64,000 nt of DNA from an uncultured Erysipelotrichaceae bacterium (GCA_902795975.1 CADBNE010000029.1:22696-86695); one strand, 5' to 3'. Positions 16,440-26,009 are shown, counted from the stretch's first letter. A program made the numbers and translations. The notes: generated by a model not told the origin, from the letters alone.

Positions 16440-19166
16440 ATGGCGAAGAAAAAATTAAAAAGGAAAATAGAACTAGATGATATATCAGAAGAAAATGAAA
16501 TAATAGATAATGATGAAGATAATTTTGATGTAGTAAAGAAAAAAAAGAAAAAACCTCATAAAATTTTTAAAGGAATTTTATATACGATATTTCTATTCAT
16601 GTTTTTAGGAATACTTGCAGTTGCAGGAGCTGCTACAGCATTCTTCGTAATGATAGCTGTTGAAGCGCCAGAATTTCAAGAAGCAAAACTATATAAAAGT
16701 GAGCCTAGTGTTATATATGATATCAAAGGAAATGCTATTGCAACAATAGGTACCGAAGATCGTGTACTACTTACATATGATGAATTACCAGAGGTATTGG
16801 TTAATGCTATAGTTGCTACAGAAGATTCAAGATTCTTCCAACATAACGGTGTAGACTTACCAAGATTCTTAGTAGCATCTGCTCAAGCAGTAGTTGGTCA
16901 TGATGGTGGTGGAGCTTCTACCCTAACAATGCAAATTTCAAAAAATATTTATACAAGTAAAGAAGCAACTGGTTGGGAAGGTATTAAACGTAAATTTACA
17001 GACGTATACTTATCAGTATTTAAAATTGAACCAACCTATTCAAAACAAGAAATAGTACAATTTTATGTTAATTCATTCTTCTTAGGTAATGGATATGGTG
17101 TTGAAGTAACATCTAAAAATTACTTTGGAAAAAGTGCAAAAGATTTAAACTTAGCTGAAGCTGCTATGATTGCTGGACTATTCCAAGCACCTGGAACATA
17201 TAATCCTTATATTAATCCAGAAGCAACTGAAGAAAGAAGATTAAGAGTATTACAATTAATGAAACGTCATGGTTACATAACAGATGATGAATATGAAATA
17301 GCTAAAAAAATGACTGTTGAAAAAATAGTTGAAGAAAACTCTGGAAAGAATGATATAGGTAGTGGTATTGTTAATAACGATTATCAATTATTTGTTGATA
17401 TGGTTATTCAAGATGTTACTGAAAAAACTGGAGAAAGTCCTTATACTAAATCAATGAATATTTATACAACACTTGACCCTACCCTACAAAAACATGTTTC
17501 AGATATAATGAATGGAAAAACATATAAATGGGAAAATAAAAAAGTACAAGCTGGTGTTGCTGTAGTTGATATAGAAACTGGTGCTATTAGTGCTATAGGT
17601 GGTGGACGTAATATTAAAGCCGCTGGTACATTAAATAGAGCTAAGAACTTAAAGAAGCAAATTGGTTCTACTTCTAAACCATTATATGATTACGGTCCTG
17701 CAATAGAATATTTAAATTGGAGTACTGCTAGTATATTATATGATGGTCCTTATACTTATTCAGGTGGAGTTAAAATTAATAACTGGGATGGTGGATATAA
17801 AGGATTTAATACAATTCAATATCACTTAGCTGAATCAAGAAATATTCCAGCATTAAAAGCATTCCAAGCAACAACAAATGAACAAAAAGTTGAATTTGTT
17901 ACATCACTTGGTCTTACTCCTGAAATTTATTCATGTGATTCAAATTATAGATTAGTAAAAAATAAATGTATTAATAAAGATAATCCAAAAGATGTAGTTA
18001 AAGCTAAAATAACTAAACCAATTTCTGAAACACATTCAATTGGTGGTTATGATGGAGAAAGTCCATTAAGTATGGCTGCTGCTTATGCAGCATTTGGAAA
18101 TGGTGGATACTATAATGAACCTTATAGTTTCACTAAAATTGAATATCCTGATACAGGAGATGTATATATTAATAAAACAGAAACAAAACAAGTAATGAGT
18201 GAGTCTACAGCATATATGATAACTTACCTATTACAAAAAACAGTTACAAATGGTATATCACAAGGAACTTATAAAAAAGTTGGAAATATACCATATGCTG
18301 CTAAATCAGGAACAACAAACTTTGATAAAGCAACAATGAAAAGATTTGGATTAAGAAGTAGCGCAGTTAATGACTTATGGATGGTTGGATACAATACTCA
18401 ATATGCTATTGGTGTATGGTATGGATATGACAAAATTCAAGATGGTGCAAATAAATTTGGAAGTACACAAAATGCTAAATTATTCCAAGCTGTTGCTAAA
18501 GAAGTATTTACAGATAAGAGTGATTTTGATAAACCAGATTCAATAGTAAAAGTAAAAGTTGAAAAAGATTATAATATGATGTTATTACCAAGTGATGATA
18601 CTCCAAGTAATTATAAACAAGAAGCATTATTTATAGCTGGTACAGAACCTAATAAAATATCTACTAGATTCCAACAATTAAATAATCCATCAAATGTTAG
18701 AGCAACAGATAATGGTGATGGTACTGCTACTGTTACATGGACAAAAATAGCTACACCAGATGCATTAAATCATGGATATATATCTGGATTACTTACTAAG
18801 AGTTCATTAGGTAAAGACGCAGATAAATACGCAAATAACGTACTTAATAAAAATAAATCATTACTAGGAAATATTGGATACAGTATTTATGTAGATGACA
18901 CTCTTGTTGGATGGACAGAATCAGATAGTTATCAAGTATCAAGTTCAAATGGTACACATAAAGTTACAGTTAAGAGTGCTTATGAAAAGTATAAAGCAAA
19001 TATGAGTAGTGGTATGAATGCTTCTCTTACAATTTCAGGAGCTGCTGAAGCACCTACTCCAGAACCTGAACCAATAGATCCAAATCAAGATGAACAAAAT
19101 ACCGATAGTAATGAAAATAATAATCAAATGGAATCAAATAGTAATGAAAATCAAAATAATGAATAA
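16440..19166 (+). CDS. ponA: Class A penicillin-binding protein 1A
   Basis: Bifunctional peptidoglycan glycosyltransferase/transpeptidase, 908 aa. Lys/Asp-rich cytoplasmic N-terminus, one transmembrane helix (about 44-72), GT51 domain with ATEDSRFFQHNGVD (catalytic Glu) and STLTMQISKN, then the transpeptidase domain with GSTSKPLYDYG (STSK), AESRNIPA (SxN) and AAKSGTTNF (KSG). A C-terminal fibronectin-III-like module (about 755-865, NVRATDNGDGTATVTWTK) and an acidic Asn/Gln-rich tail follow. Cotranscribed with recU; good terminator after it. Confidence 0.97.
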   Translation: MAKKKLKRKIELDDISEENEIIDNDEDNFDVVKKKKKKPHKIFKGILYTIFLFMFLGILAVAGAATAFFVMIAVEAPEFQEAKLYKSEPSVIYDIKGNAIATIGTEDRVLLTYDELPEVLVNAIVATEDSRFFQHNGVDLPRFLVASAQAVVGHDGGGASTLTMQISKNIYTSKEATGWEGIKRKFTDVYLSVFKIEPTYSKQEIVQFYVNSFFLGNGYGVEVTSKNYFGKSAKDLNLAEAAMIAGLFQAPGTYNPYINPEATEERRLRVLQLMKRHGYITDDEYEIAKKMTVEKIVEENSGKNDIGSGIVNNDYQLFVDMVIQDVTEKTGESPYTKSMNIYTTLDPTLQKHVSDIMNGKTYKWENKKVQAGVAVVDIETGAISAIGGGRNIKAAGTLNRAKNLKKQIGSTSKPLYDYGPAIEYLNWSTASILYDGPYTYSGGVKINNWDGGYKGFNTIQYHLAESRNIPALKAFQATTNEQKVEFVTSLGLTPEIYSCDSNYRLVKNKCINKDNPKDVVKAKITKPISETHSIGGYDGESPLSMAAAYAAFGNGGYYNEPYSFTKIEYPDTGDVYINKTETKQVMSESTAYMITYLLQKTVTNGISQGTYKKVGNIPYAAKSGTTNFDKATMKRFGLRSSAVNDLWMVGYNTQYAIGVWYGYDKIQDGANKFGSTQNAKLFQAVAKEVFTDKSDFDKPDSIVKVKVEKDYNMMLLPSDDTPSNYKQEALFIAGTEPNKISTRFQQLNNPSNVRATDNGDGTATVTWTKIATPDALNHGYISGLLTKSSLGKDADKYANNVLNKNKSLLGNIGYSIYVDDTLVGWTESDSYQVSSSNGTHKVTVKSAYEKYKANMSSGMNASLTISGAAEAPTPEPEPIDPNQDEQNTDSNENNNQMESNSNENQNNE

Positions 19167-19190
19167 AAGCTTTCTATTGAAAGCTTTTTT
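19165..19190 (+). terminator. Terminator of recU-ponA
   Basis: AAAAGCTTTC-TATT-GAAAGCTTTT followed by TT: 10-bp perfect stem overlapping the ponA stop codon. Confidence 0.9.
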
Positions 19191-19251
19191 CATGCATAAA
19201 AAAATTCATTAATATAAATGAACTGCTTTACCTTACTCAATATTTTATAGC

Positions 19252-19287
19252 AAAAAAAATAACTATTTCTGATAAAAATAGTTATTT
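19252..19287 (-). terminator. Terminator of the intergenic RNA
   Basis: Minus strand AATAACTATTT-(7 nt)-AAATAGTTATT, an 11-bp perfect stem, followed by a run of T. No minus-strand protein gene precedes it within about 490 nt. Confidence 0.85.
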
Positions 19288-19690
19288 CTAGTTTTAGAAA
19301 GAATTGCTTTAATCGTTCATGTTATTACTAACATAAACATTTTTTGTAATAAGTATTATCAGTACTTACCGCAATTTCTTATATTTTGAGTTTTCTTTCT
19401 CAAAACAATTGTTTTACTTAGAGGACATAAGAATTTACTTTCATCCTAGGTATTTACATATTTAAATATATACGAGATATATTTCAATTTTCATATTTAT
19501 GTGATTATAATTTTATACTCTTCATATATAATTATAATTAATATTATTTATAAATATATTAATAATATATTGCAAGCAATTTATTATTAGTATTTTTTTC
19601 GAGATATATTTATTCATAGTGAACAATATATTCGATTTATAGATAATGGCATAAATAATCAATTGACATATGTTAATATCATATCTAAGC
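19252..19690 (-). ncRNA. Candidate standalone structured RNA (~440 nt), class unknown
   Basis: The 613-nt gap between ponA and the next gene has no credible ORF but looks like one RNA gene on the minus strand, with its own promoter (19725-19697) and terminator (19287-19252). The 3' part folds as a three-way junction: AAGAAATTGC (19380-19371) pairs with GCAATTCTT (19307-19299) with one bulge, enclosing an imperfect hairpin (19369-19346) and a 10-bp hairpin GTTTATGTTA-GTAA-TAACATGAAC (19338-19315) capped by a GNRA loop. Just 5' of it, TTTTGAG...CTCAAAA (19405-19384) forms another hairpin. The 5' half is very AT-rich and carries CGAGATATATTT twice on the plus strand (19473-19484, 19600-19611). 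I see no tmRNA, 6S or SRP hallmark. Confidence 0.65.
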
Positions 19691-19696
19691 AATTAT

Positions 19697-19725
19697 ATTG
19701 TAGCACATCTATATACCTTTGTAAA
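19697..19725 (-). promoter_or_regulatory. Promoter of the intergenic RNA
   Basis: Minus strand TTTACA (19725-19720), 17-nt spacer, TACAAT (19702-19697). Good vegetative match with no protein gene downstream. Confidence 0.75.
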
Positions 19726-19761
19726 TACTTTTTTTAAAATTTTTTAATTTTTTTTTAAAAA

Positions 19762-19793
19762 AAGAAAAAAAAGAAAGTTTTAATTAACTTTCT
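19762..19793 (-). terminator. Terminator after the degenerate sortase gene
   Basis: Minus strand AAGAAAGTT-AATTAA-AACTTTCTT followed by a T run; it ends the upstream transcript so the intergenic RNA needs its own promoter. Confidence 0.85.
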
Positions 19794-20442
19794 TACCTAT
19801 AATTGAATAATATTTACCATTATTTTTATTAACAATTATTAAATATTCTTTATTATCTTTTACTTCATCATTATATACATATAAACTTTTTTCTAATATA
19901 TTTGTAATATTAAAATTATCATGTGTTACCTTTTTTTCTATTAATGATAATACTTCATATTTATATATAGATTTATCACTTTCTAATTCTATAAATTTAT
20001 GTTGTTCATAATACTTCTTATCATAATAGTTATTAAATTCATTACTAAGTGATGTACCTTCACCATATATAACTTTAATATCACTCTTATCAATATCTAA
20101 TCTATAATCAATAAATATTTCTCCATTACTTTTCTTTCCACGATAATTATGTTTTAAATAATAACTATTATCTTTAGTTTGAAAAACAACTTCTTCAAAA
20201 TTTGAATTATTTATTCTTATAGCACCCTTAATATTCTTGTTATTATATTTCTTTCTTAGTTTTTCAAAATCAATAGTTGGTTCATCTGATATAACAGGAA
20301 CCTTTTCTTCCATACCTGATTTTCTTTCAATTTCTATTGACTTAGGTTTTCTCATATCAATCAATCTAAGTCCAATTATTACTACAGCGCATATAATTAA
20401 CAATATATGTATCAGAAAATGATATTTCTTAATATATTTCAT
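19780..20442 (-). CDS. Sortase-B-like protein lacking catalytic residues
   Basis: 220 aa with an N-terminal transmembrane segment (about 9-27). The body follows the class B sortase pattern: LRKKYNNKNIKGAIRINNSN (NxDvxGWI-like), VVFQTKDNSYYLKHN, GEIFIDYRLD, VIYGEGTSLSNEF and a YYEQHKFIEL block. The catalytic His of the YGHN motif is Glu (YGEG, about 126-129), and the end LIIVNKNNGKYYSIIGKKV replaces the LSTC Cys and the following Arg. I infer a pseudoenzyme, perhaps a scaffold or binding protein. A promoter with TTGACA lies upstream. Confidence 0.6.
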   Translation of the reverse strand: MKYIKKYHFLIHILLIICAVVIIGLRLIDMRKPKSIEIERKSGMEEKVPVISDEPTIDFEKLRKKYNNKNIKGAIRINNSNFEEVVFQTKDNSYYLKHNYRGKKSNGEIFIDYRLDIDKSDIKVIYGEGTSLSNEFNNYYDKKYYEQHKFIELESDKSIYKYEVLSLIEKKVTHDNFNITNILEKSLYVYNDEVKDNKEYLIIVNKNNGKYYSIIGKKVN

Positions 20443-20498
20443 ATTCGCCCTCTCTTCACAAATAAAAATATTATATTATATTTGCAATTTTGTCAAAT

Positions 20499-21851
20499 TT
20501 ATACCATTCCTTTAAATGTACTAAGACTTACTCCTCTACTCATTCTTACTCTTGGTAATTGTAATTTATCCATACCTTTTTTAGCCCTAGCATTAACAGT
20601 TGTAACACCAACTTTAAATCCTGCTTCCTTTGTTATAGATAAAGTATTATCTGTAACATCTCCATAAGGATATGCTATTACATCTTTTTTCCCTAAAATT
20701 TGTATTGATTTATTTAAATCAGCAACTCCTTTATCATGATTAATGCATCTAAATAAACCGCCATGTCCTCCTTTACATCCACCATGATGCATATCATGTG
20801 TATGTGATTGGAAATTTATAACACTATTATTATATTTAGATATTTGACTAACTGACCATGATTTTGATGTAATTATAAAACTTGTAGCATTTACATTATA
20901 TTTTTGTAAAACTGGAATTGCTAAATCAAAGAATGATTTTTGTCCATCATCAACTGTTACTACTACACTTTTACTTGGTAAAGTTATTTTACCATCTACA
21001 AAATCAGCTACTTCATCCCATGTAGGAAAATAATATCCTGCATCATGTAAATATTTCATTTGTTCTTCAAAAGAATGTATTTCCATATAATTACTATTTA
21101 ATTTCTTATCCTTTGGAGGATTATTTTTATCATAAAAGTAATGATACATTAATATTGGTAATCCTTTACCACTACCACTATTATTCTTTTTTGTTAATGT
21201 ATTTGTACTCTCTTTATTTGTATTAGATTTTTTTATAACTTTATTGCTTGTTATATTACTTGTTTTATTTGAATTACTATTTGAAACCTTTACTGGTTTA
21301 GGTTTTTCAGTTACATTTATAATACGTTTTTTAGTAGTTTCATTACCAGATGAATCAACTACTTTATATGTAATTTCATATTTACCTGGTATATTAGTAT
21401 TTACTTTATTATCAATTATAACTTTATTTGTAATATTACCATCATTATCATCATTAGCACTAAAACCTAATTCATTATATTGTTCACCCTCCATTAAAGT
21501 TATTTCCTCAGAACCTGATAAAATAACTTCAGGAGCACTTGAATCTATTACTTCAACAATTCTTTTAGTACTTGCTTTATCTTTTAAATACTTTATATTA
21601 CTTTCATAATATATAGTATATGTTCCAACTTTTGATGTGTCTACATTTCCTTTTATACTATAATTATCACCCATATCTAAATTTAATAGACTTACTGAAG
21701 CGCCTTCTTCAATATATTTATCATTTAAATGCAATTTTATCTTTTCACTACCTTTTAATGATATTTTGGGTTTAACGCATAAATAACAACTTATTGCTGC
21801 TATAGAAATAATGCTTAAAACTACTCCTAAACAAATTAACACTTTTTTCAT
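20499..21851 (-). CDS. Polysaccharide deacetylase with two Ig-like domains
   Basis: Surface NodB-family (CE4) enzyme, 450 aa. N-terminal membrane anchor (a lipoprotein site at AAISC is possible), two DUF5011-type Ig-like domains (about 34-185: LKGSEKIKLHLNDKYIEEGA, LSGSEEITLMEGEQYNELG), a Ser/Asn/Lys linker, then the deacetylase: LPILMYHYFYD, TVDDGQKS (Asp pair), SHTHDMHH (metal His), YPYGD and LPRVRMSRG. Likely removes acetyl groups from peptidoglycan or another surface glycan. Next to two glycosyltransferases. Confidence 0.88.
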   Translation of the reverse strand: MKKVLICLGVVLSIISIAAISCYLCVKPKISLKGSEKIKLHLNDKYIEEGASVSLLNLDMGDNYSIKGNVDTSKVGTYTIYYESNIKYLKDKASTKRIVEVIDSSAPEVILSGSEEITLMEGEQYNELGFSANDDNDGNITNKVIIDNKVNTNIPGKYEITYKVVDSSGNETTKKRIINVTEKPKPVKVSNSNSNKTSNITSNKVIKKSNTNKESTNTLTKKNNSGSGKGLPILMYHYFYDKNNPPKDKKLNSNYMEIHSFEEQMKYLHDAGYYFPTWDEVADFVDGKITLPSKSVVVTVDDGQKSFFDLAIPVLQKYNVNATSFIITSKSWSVSQISKYNNSVINFQSHTHDMHHGGCKGGHGGLFRCINHDKGVADLNKSIQILGKKDVIAYPYGDVTDNTLSITKEAGFKVGVTTVNARAKKGMDKLQLPRVRMSRGVSLSTFKGMV

Positions 21852-21898
21852 TATTACACTCCTACTCTTTATTAATTATAATATATATATTATAAAAT

Positions 21899-21923
21899 TA
21901 AAAGAGGAATTACTCCCTCTTTT
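21899..21923 (-). terminator. Terminator after the glycosyltransferase pair
   Basis: Minus strand AAAAGAGG-GAGTAATT-CCTCTTTT then AATTTT. Moderate strength; it lies just past the 21928 stop. Confidence 0.55.
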
Positions 21924-21927
21924 TTAT

Positions 21928-22839
21928 TTATTTTTTTAAACATAAATTAAAGAAATCATATAAAGAGATTCGTGGAATCACAGAACATTTAAATGAATTA
22001 AAAATATTTAATTTATCTTCATCTGATAAATATTTTTCATATACATTGTTTACTTTAACTAAATCTTTAGTATAACTTAATAATTGTTCAATATCATCTG
22101 CAGCTATATTATCTATATATATAGCATATAAATAACATAAACACATAAATAAATGTTCTGCTACTAAATACTTATTATATCCTCTTTTTTTTGATTCTTT
22201 TTCAACCCATATAGCATTTTCTATATAAAGTCTTAATATTTCTAAATTAACAGTTAGTGCTGTTATTGAAGTAGGATTATCTTTATAAACATATATTTCT
22301 TCATCTAAATAAGCTGTTTTTGGTTCAGATAAATATACAAGTTTATTAAAACTATGATCTTCACTACTTCTAGTATCATTAAATCTTATATTATTTTCTA
22401 TTAAATATTTTCTTTTGTACATTTTTCCATGAAGACATCCCATATGACAAGAATAATAGAATAAATTATCACCCTGCTCATCTACCATTCCTCCAATAGC
22501 ATAATCAGCATCATTATATTTAATAGTATTATATATTTTTTCTAAAGAAAACTTATTATATAGTAAATCATCACTATCAAGAAATAAAATATATTCACCA
22601 TTCGAATTATCTATTCCATATTGTCTAGCTACTCCTGGGCCACTATTTTTTTCTAATGTTAATTCTTTAATATTAATTTTATTTTTAAATAAATCTATAA
22701 TTTTATTATAATTTTTTTTTGAACCATCATCTATAACATATACATTTACATTATCTTTTATTGTTTGCATAGCAATACTAATTAATGAACTTTTAATATG
22801 CTCGTGTGCATTATAAGCTGGAATAATTATATCTATCAT
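21928..22839 (-). CDS. Family 2 glycosyltransferase (copy 2)
   Basis: 303 aa GT-A enzyme. Starts IDIIIPAYNAHEHIKSSL, with KNSGPGVARQYGID and the DxD motif LFLDSDDLLY, then LHGKMYKRKYLIENNIRFND and EDHSFN at the acceptor side. No membrane segment, so it acts in the cytoplasm on a nucleotide-sugar donor; acceptor unknown. It is a tandem paralogue of the gene at 22842-23786, with near-identical blocks (EKNSGPGVARQYGID). Begins 2 nt after its stop. Confidence 0.85.
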   Translation of the reverse strand: MIDIIIPAYNAHEHIKSSLISIAMQTIKDNVNVYVIDDGSKKNYNKIIDLFKNKINIKELTLEKNSGPGVARQYGIDNSNGEYILFLDSDDLLYNKFSLEKIYNTIKYNDADYAIGGMVDEQGDNLFYYSCHMGCLHGKMYKRKYLIENNIRFNDTRSSEDHSFNKLVYLSEPKTAYLDEEIYVYKDNPTSITALTVNLEILRLYIENAIWVEKESKKRGYNKYLVAEHLFMCLCYLYAIYIDNIAADDIEQLLSYTKDLVKVNNVYEKYLSDEDKLNIFNSFKCSVIPRISLYDFFNLCLKK

Positions 22840-22841
22840 TT

Positions 22842-23786
22842 TTACACCTTACTAACTAACTTTAAAAAATCATTAAATGTAATACTTGGTTCAAATAAAC
22901 ATTTTTTATTTTCAGTTTTAAATAAAGATAAATATTGAGCTTCCATAATATCATATTTTCTTTCAATTTCTATTGGATTATTATCAAATATCTCCTTTAT
23001 AGGTTTAGCTAATTCTAGTATTTTTTTTGATTCTTTATTTTTTTCAAAATCAATATAATGTATATAAATTGCTACTAAGGCAGATATTGCTAAAGAAGAT
23101 ATTTTTTCTGTATCATATTTTCTCTTTAAAGATTCTTGCAATGCCCAATTAATATTGTAAATATAACCTAATAATAATTCAAATAATACAGAATGATTAT
23201 CTTTTCTAGTTATCGATTTTAAATTATTACACCAAATATAAACATTATAATCTAAATAACTTATATTCGAATTACCTAAAAATATTAATTGATTAAACCC
23301 ATTATCTTCATTTAATCTAGTATCATTAAATCTAATATTATTTTCTTCAATATATTTTCTTTTATATATTTTTCCATGTAACCATATTGTATCCTCATTA
23401 TGGCTAAAAAATTCTGATTGTACTTCTTCTACAAAATTTCCAATCACTACATCGCATTTTCTTGTAACAATTGCATCATATAATTTTTTTATAGAAAAGC
23501 AGTCAAAGAAAACATCATCACTATCTATGAATATAATATATTCACTATTTGAATGGTCTATTCCATATTGTCTAGCTACTCCTGGACCACTATTTTTTTC
23601 TAATTTTAATTCTTCTATATTTATAAAATTTGAAAAATAATTAACCATTTCACTATAATCATTTTCAGATGCATCATTAACAATATAAACCCTTAATTTA
23701 TCCTTTATTGTTTGATATGAAATTGAATAAAGAGTTTTTTCTATAGTATCATGAGAATTATATGCTGGAATTATTACATCTATCAT
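22842..23786 (-). CDS. Family 2 glycosyltransferase (copy 1)
   Basis: 314 aa paralogue of the downstream gene: IDVIIPAYNSHDTIEKTL, KNSGPGVARQYGIDHSN, DxD in IFIDSDDVFFD, LHGKIYKRKYIEENNIRFND and NEDNGFN. The C-terminal third diverges most, which suggests a different acceptor. Its ATG is separated by one base from the stop of the preceding gene and has no clear Shine-Dalgarno, so translation is probably coupled. Confidence 0.85.
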   Translation of the reverse strand: MIDVIIPAYNSHDTIEKTLYSISYQTIKDKLRVYIVNDASENDYSEMVNYFSNFINIEELKLEKNSGPGVARQYGIDHSNSEYIIFIDSDDVFFDCFSIKKLYDAIVTRKCDVVIGNFVEEVQSEFFSHNEDTIWLHGKIYKRKYIEENNIRFNDTRLNEDNGFNQLIFLGNSNISYLDYNVYIWCNNLKSITRKDNHSVLFELLLGYIYNINWALQESLKRKYDTEKISSLAISALVAIYIHYIDFEKNKESKKILELAKPIKEIFDNNPIEIERKYDIMEAQYLSLFKTENKKCLFEPSITFNDFLKLVSKV

Positions 23787-23787
23787 A

Positions 23788-24417
23788 TTATTTCATTTGA
23801 ACTAATACATCACAATTAGTTTTTAAATCTCTTTCTACAAGTTCATGAATATCTTCACTAATATTTTTTATAAAATTTGTTGCAGATTTAAATCTCTCTA
23901 TAAAAGCATCTTTTTCTTCATATCGTTCTACTAATTTATAATATATCTTTAGTACTATTGCACCATTTCGTGCAGCATTTGATGGTGTAGATTGTCCATA
24001 TATTATTTTAGCATTTTCCATACCTGTAGTATCATCTTTAATTACATCCTTATATGTTTCTTCTATTAACTTTGTCAATTCACTAGATGTTAACAATTTA
24101 TTTTCATATGATTTACTTAATAAATCTAATTGTTCTTTACTTAGTTTTTCAATAAAAAAGTTGTTTAAATTAAATATATAATTAAATGCAAAATTTTCTG
24201 GTAACTCATTTGAAATTGCTTTTTCTACACTAGGGCATTCAAAACCTAATTCACTTTTATTTATTTTATCAACAAAAAAATATAAATTTACTTTTGTAAG
24301 AAGATAATTTTCAAATAAATATTTATAATAATTTTCTAATTCATCATATTTTTTTGTTGAATCATCAGTTATTAATCCTTTCTCTTTAGCAAGAGTTTTA
24401 TTCATATATAAATTCAT
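23788..24417 (-). CDS. Unknown helical protein (209 aa)
   Basis: No family recognised. Soluble and mostly helical, with acidic and aromatic runs (YDELENYYKYLFENYLL) and a TPSNAARNGAIVLKIYYKLVERYEEKDAF segment. It starts at ATG after AAGGTGATTAA and is followed at once by the glycosyltransferases, with the papain-like peptidase upstream by 11 nt. The tight packing suggests one operon from 25946 to about 21928 and a role with the peptidase or surface glycan, but this is inference. Confidence 0.55.
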   Translation of the reverse strand: MNLYMNKTLAKEKGLITDDSTKKYDELENYYKYLFENYLLTKVNLYFFVDKINKSELGFECPSVEKAISNELPENFAFNYIFNLNNFFIEKLSKEQLDLLSKSYENKLLTSSELTKLIEETYKDVIKDDTTGMENAKIIYGQSTPSNAARNGAIVLKIYYKLVERYEEKDAFIERFKSATNFIKNISEDIHELVERDLKTNCDVLVQMK

Positions 24418-24428
24418 TTAATCACCTT

Positions 24429-25946
24429 CTATTCATAATCTGTTGTATAAAAATATGAAAAAGCATCATTATAATTACCCATATAATCTAAATCAAGTAT
24501 ATATTTTTCGCCCCATGATGTAACAATTAAATTACCATTTTCTTCTCCAATGACTGTCATTGCATGTCCATCACCATCTCTAGAATAATATGTTGTAGCA
24601 CCTGTATCATAATCTCTTAAATGATATCCCCAAGAACCTATCATTATATTATCTTTTCCTTGTTCTGCATATGAATGATATACATTTAATATATCATCTT
24701 TAGTATATATTCTTGATATATCTTCTCCATTTTCTCTATCTTCATCTGTTAAGTAATTTTCTGCATAAGAATTTATGCCATAATTTTCTGCTAAATAATT
24801 TGAGAATTCTTGTGTACATTCAGGGTAAAATCCATCTGCATTTGCTTGTGCATTATATATATTATTACCATTTTTCTTTGTTAAATAGTAATCATAAAAA
24901 CTAACTATCATATTTTCATAGTTAAAATCTATATTACCATTACAATCTATTTTATACATGTCATATCCAAATTTTTCTTTAAACTCTTTTTCATTTCCTA
25001 TATACTTAGTAAATATACTATTTATTTCTCCTGTAAAACCACAAGCACTATGACTTATTTCTTGTAAATAGCTTGCTTTCTCACACCAAGTAGTTCCAGG
25101 ATATGAGCGTTCAAGTTCTTCCATTAATTTTTCATCATTTAATAAATTCCATGCATTTAACTCTAAGTCAGTTTGATTACCACCAAATTGACCATTTACT
25201 TCTGTATATGAACCATATATATCAATATTAGTTAATGAACCATCATCTTCAATATGATATGCATAGTTGAAGTTACCATCCTTATCTTCACCACATATAA
25301 ATGTATTTGTTCCTTCTATTATATGTGTTACAGAACCATCGTTCATATATATATCTGTTGATGCTCCATTTTTATGTATTTCTTTTATTTTATTAACATT
25401 TACAAATTTACTTACTTTTTCATCTTCTAATACTGGAAAATCTCTTAAGTCTCCATCAACAAATAATTTATAAGAACCATCAGAAAAAACTCTTACAAAT
25501 TCAGTTCCTCTTAAAATAACACTTCCATTATTTCCAGTAACATTTATATCATATGATTGATAAGAATTAGAATGTGATGCTACTATTCGATTTACTTCAC
25601 GTACTTTTGTAGCACCATTTGTATTAGTTGTATATTCTTTTAAACTTTTTACTGATATATTTCTACTTGCTTCCTCTGCTTTTTTTAATTCATTTTTAAA
25701 TCTTACAATGCTTTCTTCTCTTTCTTTTCTTTTTTGTTCAGCTACAGCATTATAATTTGAATTAAAATTCATAGTTTCTGTTTTAGATGTATAACTATAG
25801 TTATTATTTTTATTATTAGAATAATTATTCTTATTACTAGAATAATTATTGTTTACACTTCTATTTACAGGCGTACTAGTCTGTTTAGACGTATTACTAT
25901 TACTACTATAATTAACTTTAGAATAATTAGCATTAGTCTTTACCAT
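24429..25946 (-). CDS. Papain-like cysteine peptidase with Ser/Asn-rich N-terminus
   Basis: 505 aa. Residues 1-75 are low-complexity Ser/Asn/Lys/Thr, followed by a charged helix (about 68-95) and a region of short beta repeats (DGSYKLFVDGDL, NDGSVTHIIEGT, EDDGSLTNIDIY). The C-terminal third has an ISHSACGFTGE Cys (about 302), a DGHAMTVIGEENGNL His (about 461) and TSWGEKY (about 477), in the order Cys-His-(Asn/Trp) of C39/papain-like peptidases. No signal peptide is visible; with WXG100-like genes nearby a leaderless export route is possible. Substrate unknown. Confidence 0.65.
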   Translation of the reverse strand: MVKTNANYSKVNYSSNSNTSKQTSTPVNRSVNNNYSSNKNNYSNNKNNNYSYTSKTETMNFNSNYNAVAEQKRKEREESIVRFKNELKKAEEASRNISVKSLKEYTTNTNGATKVREVNRIVASHSNSYQSYDINVTGNNGSVILRGTEFVRVFSDGSYKLFVDGDLRDFPVLEDEKVSKFVNVNKIKEIHKNGASTDIYMNDGSVTHIIEGTNTFICGEDKDGNFNYAYHIEDDGSLTNIDIYGSYTEVNGQFGGNQTDLELNAWNLLNDEKLMEELERSYPGTTWCEKASYLQEISHSACGFTGEINSIFTKYIGNEKEFKEKFGYDMYKIDCNGNIDFNYENMIVSFYDYYLTKKNGNNIYNAQANADGFYPECTQEFSNYLAENYGINSYAENYLTDEDRENGEDISRIYTKDDILNVYHSYAEQGKDNIMIGSWGYHLRDYDTGATTYYSRDGDGHAMTVIGEENGNLIVTSWGEKYILDLDYMGNYNDAFSYFYTTDYE

Positions 25947-25981
25947 CTACATTACCTCCTATAATAATTTTAAATTATTCA

Positions 25982-26009
25982 CAAAAAAAAATCAATAAAA
26001 TTGATTTTT
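25982..26009 (-). terminator. Terminator downstream of spoIVA
   Basis: AAAATCAAT-AAA-ATTGATTTT with a T run on the minus strand and a shorter one on the plus strand; lies between spoIVA and the peptidase gene. Confidence 0.65.

Noticed and set aside
19252..19690. tmRNA, 6S, SRP RNA or CRISPR/tracrRNA as an explanation for the intergenic RNA
   Set aside because: No G-rich acceptor or T-arm GGTTCGA, no ALAA-type tag, no SRP GGAA/GCAG loop. A GTTTTAGA stretch near 19291 recalls CRISPR repeats, but there is no array and no cas gene.
23788..24417. Type VII toxin immunity protein
   Set aside because: Nothing in the sequence supports it beyond location near the peptidase and WXG100-like genes.
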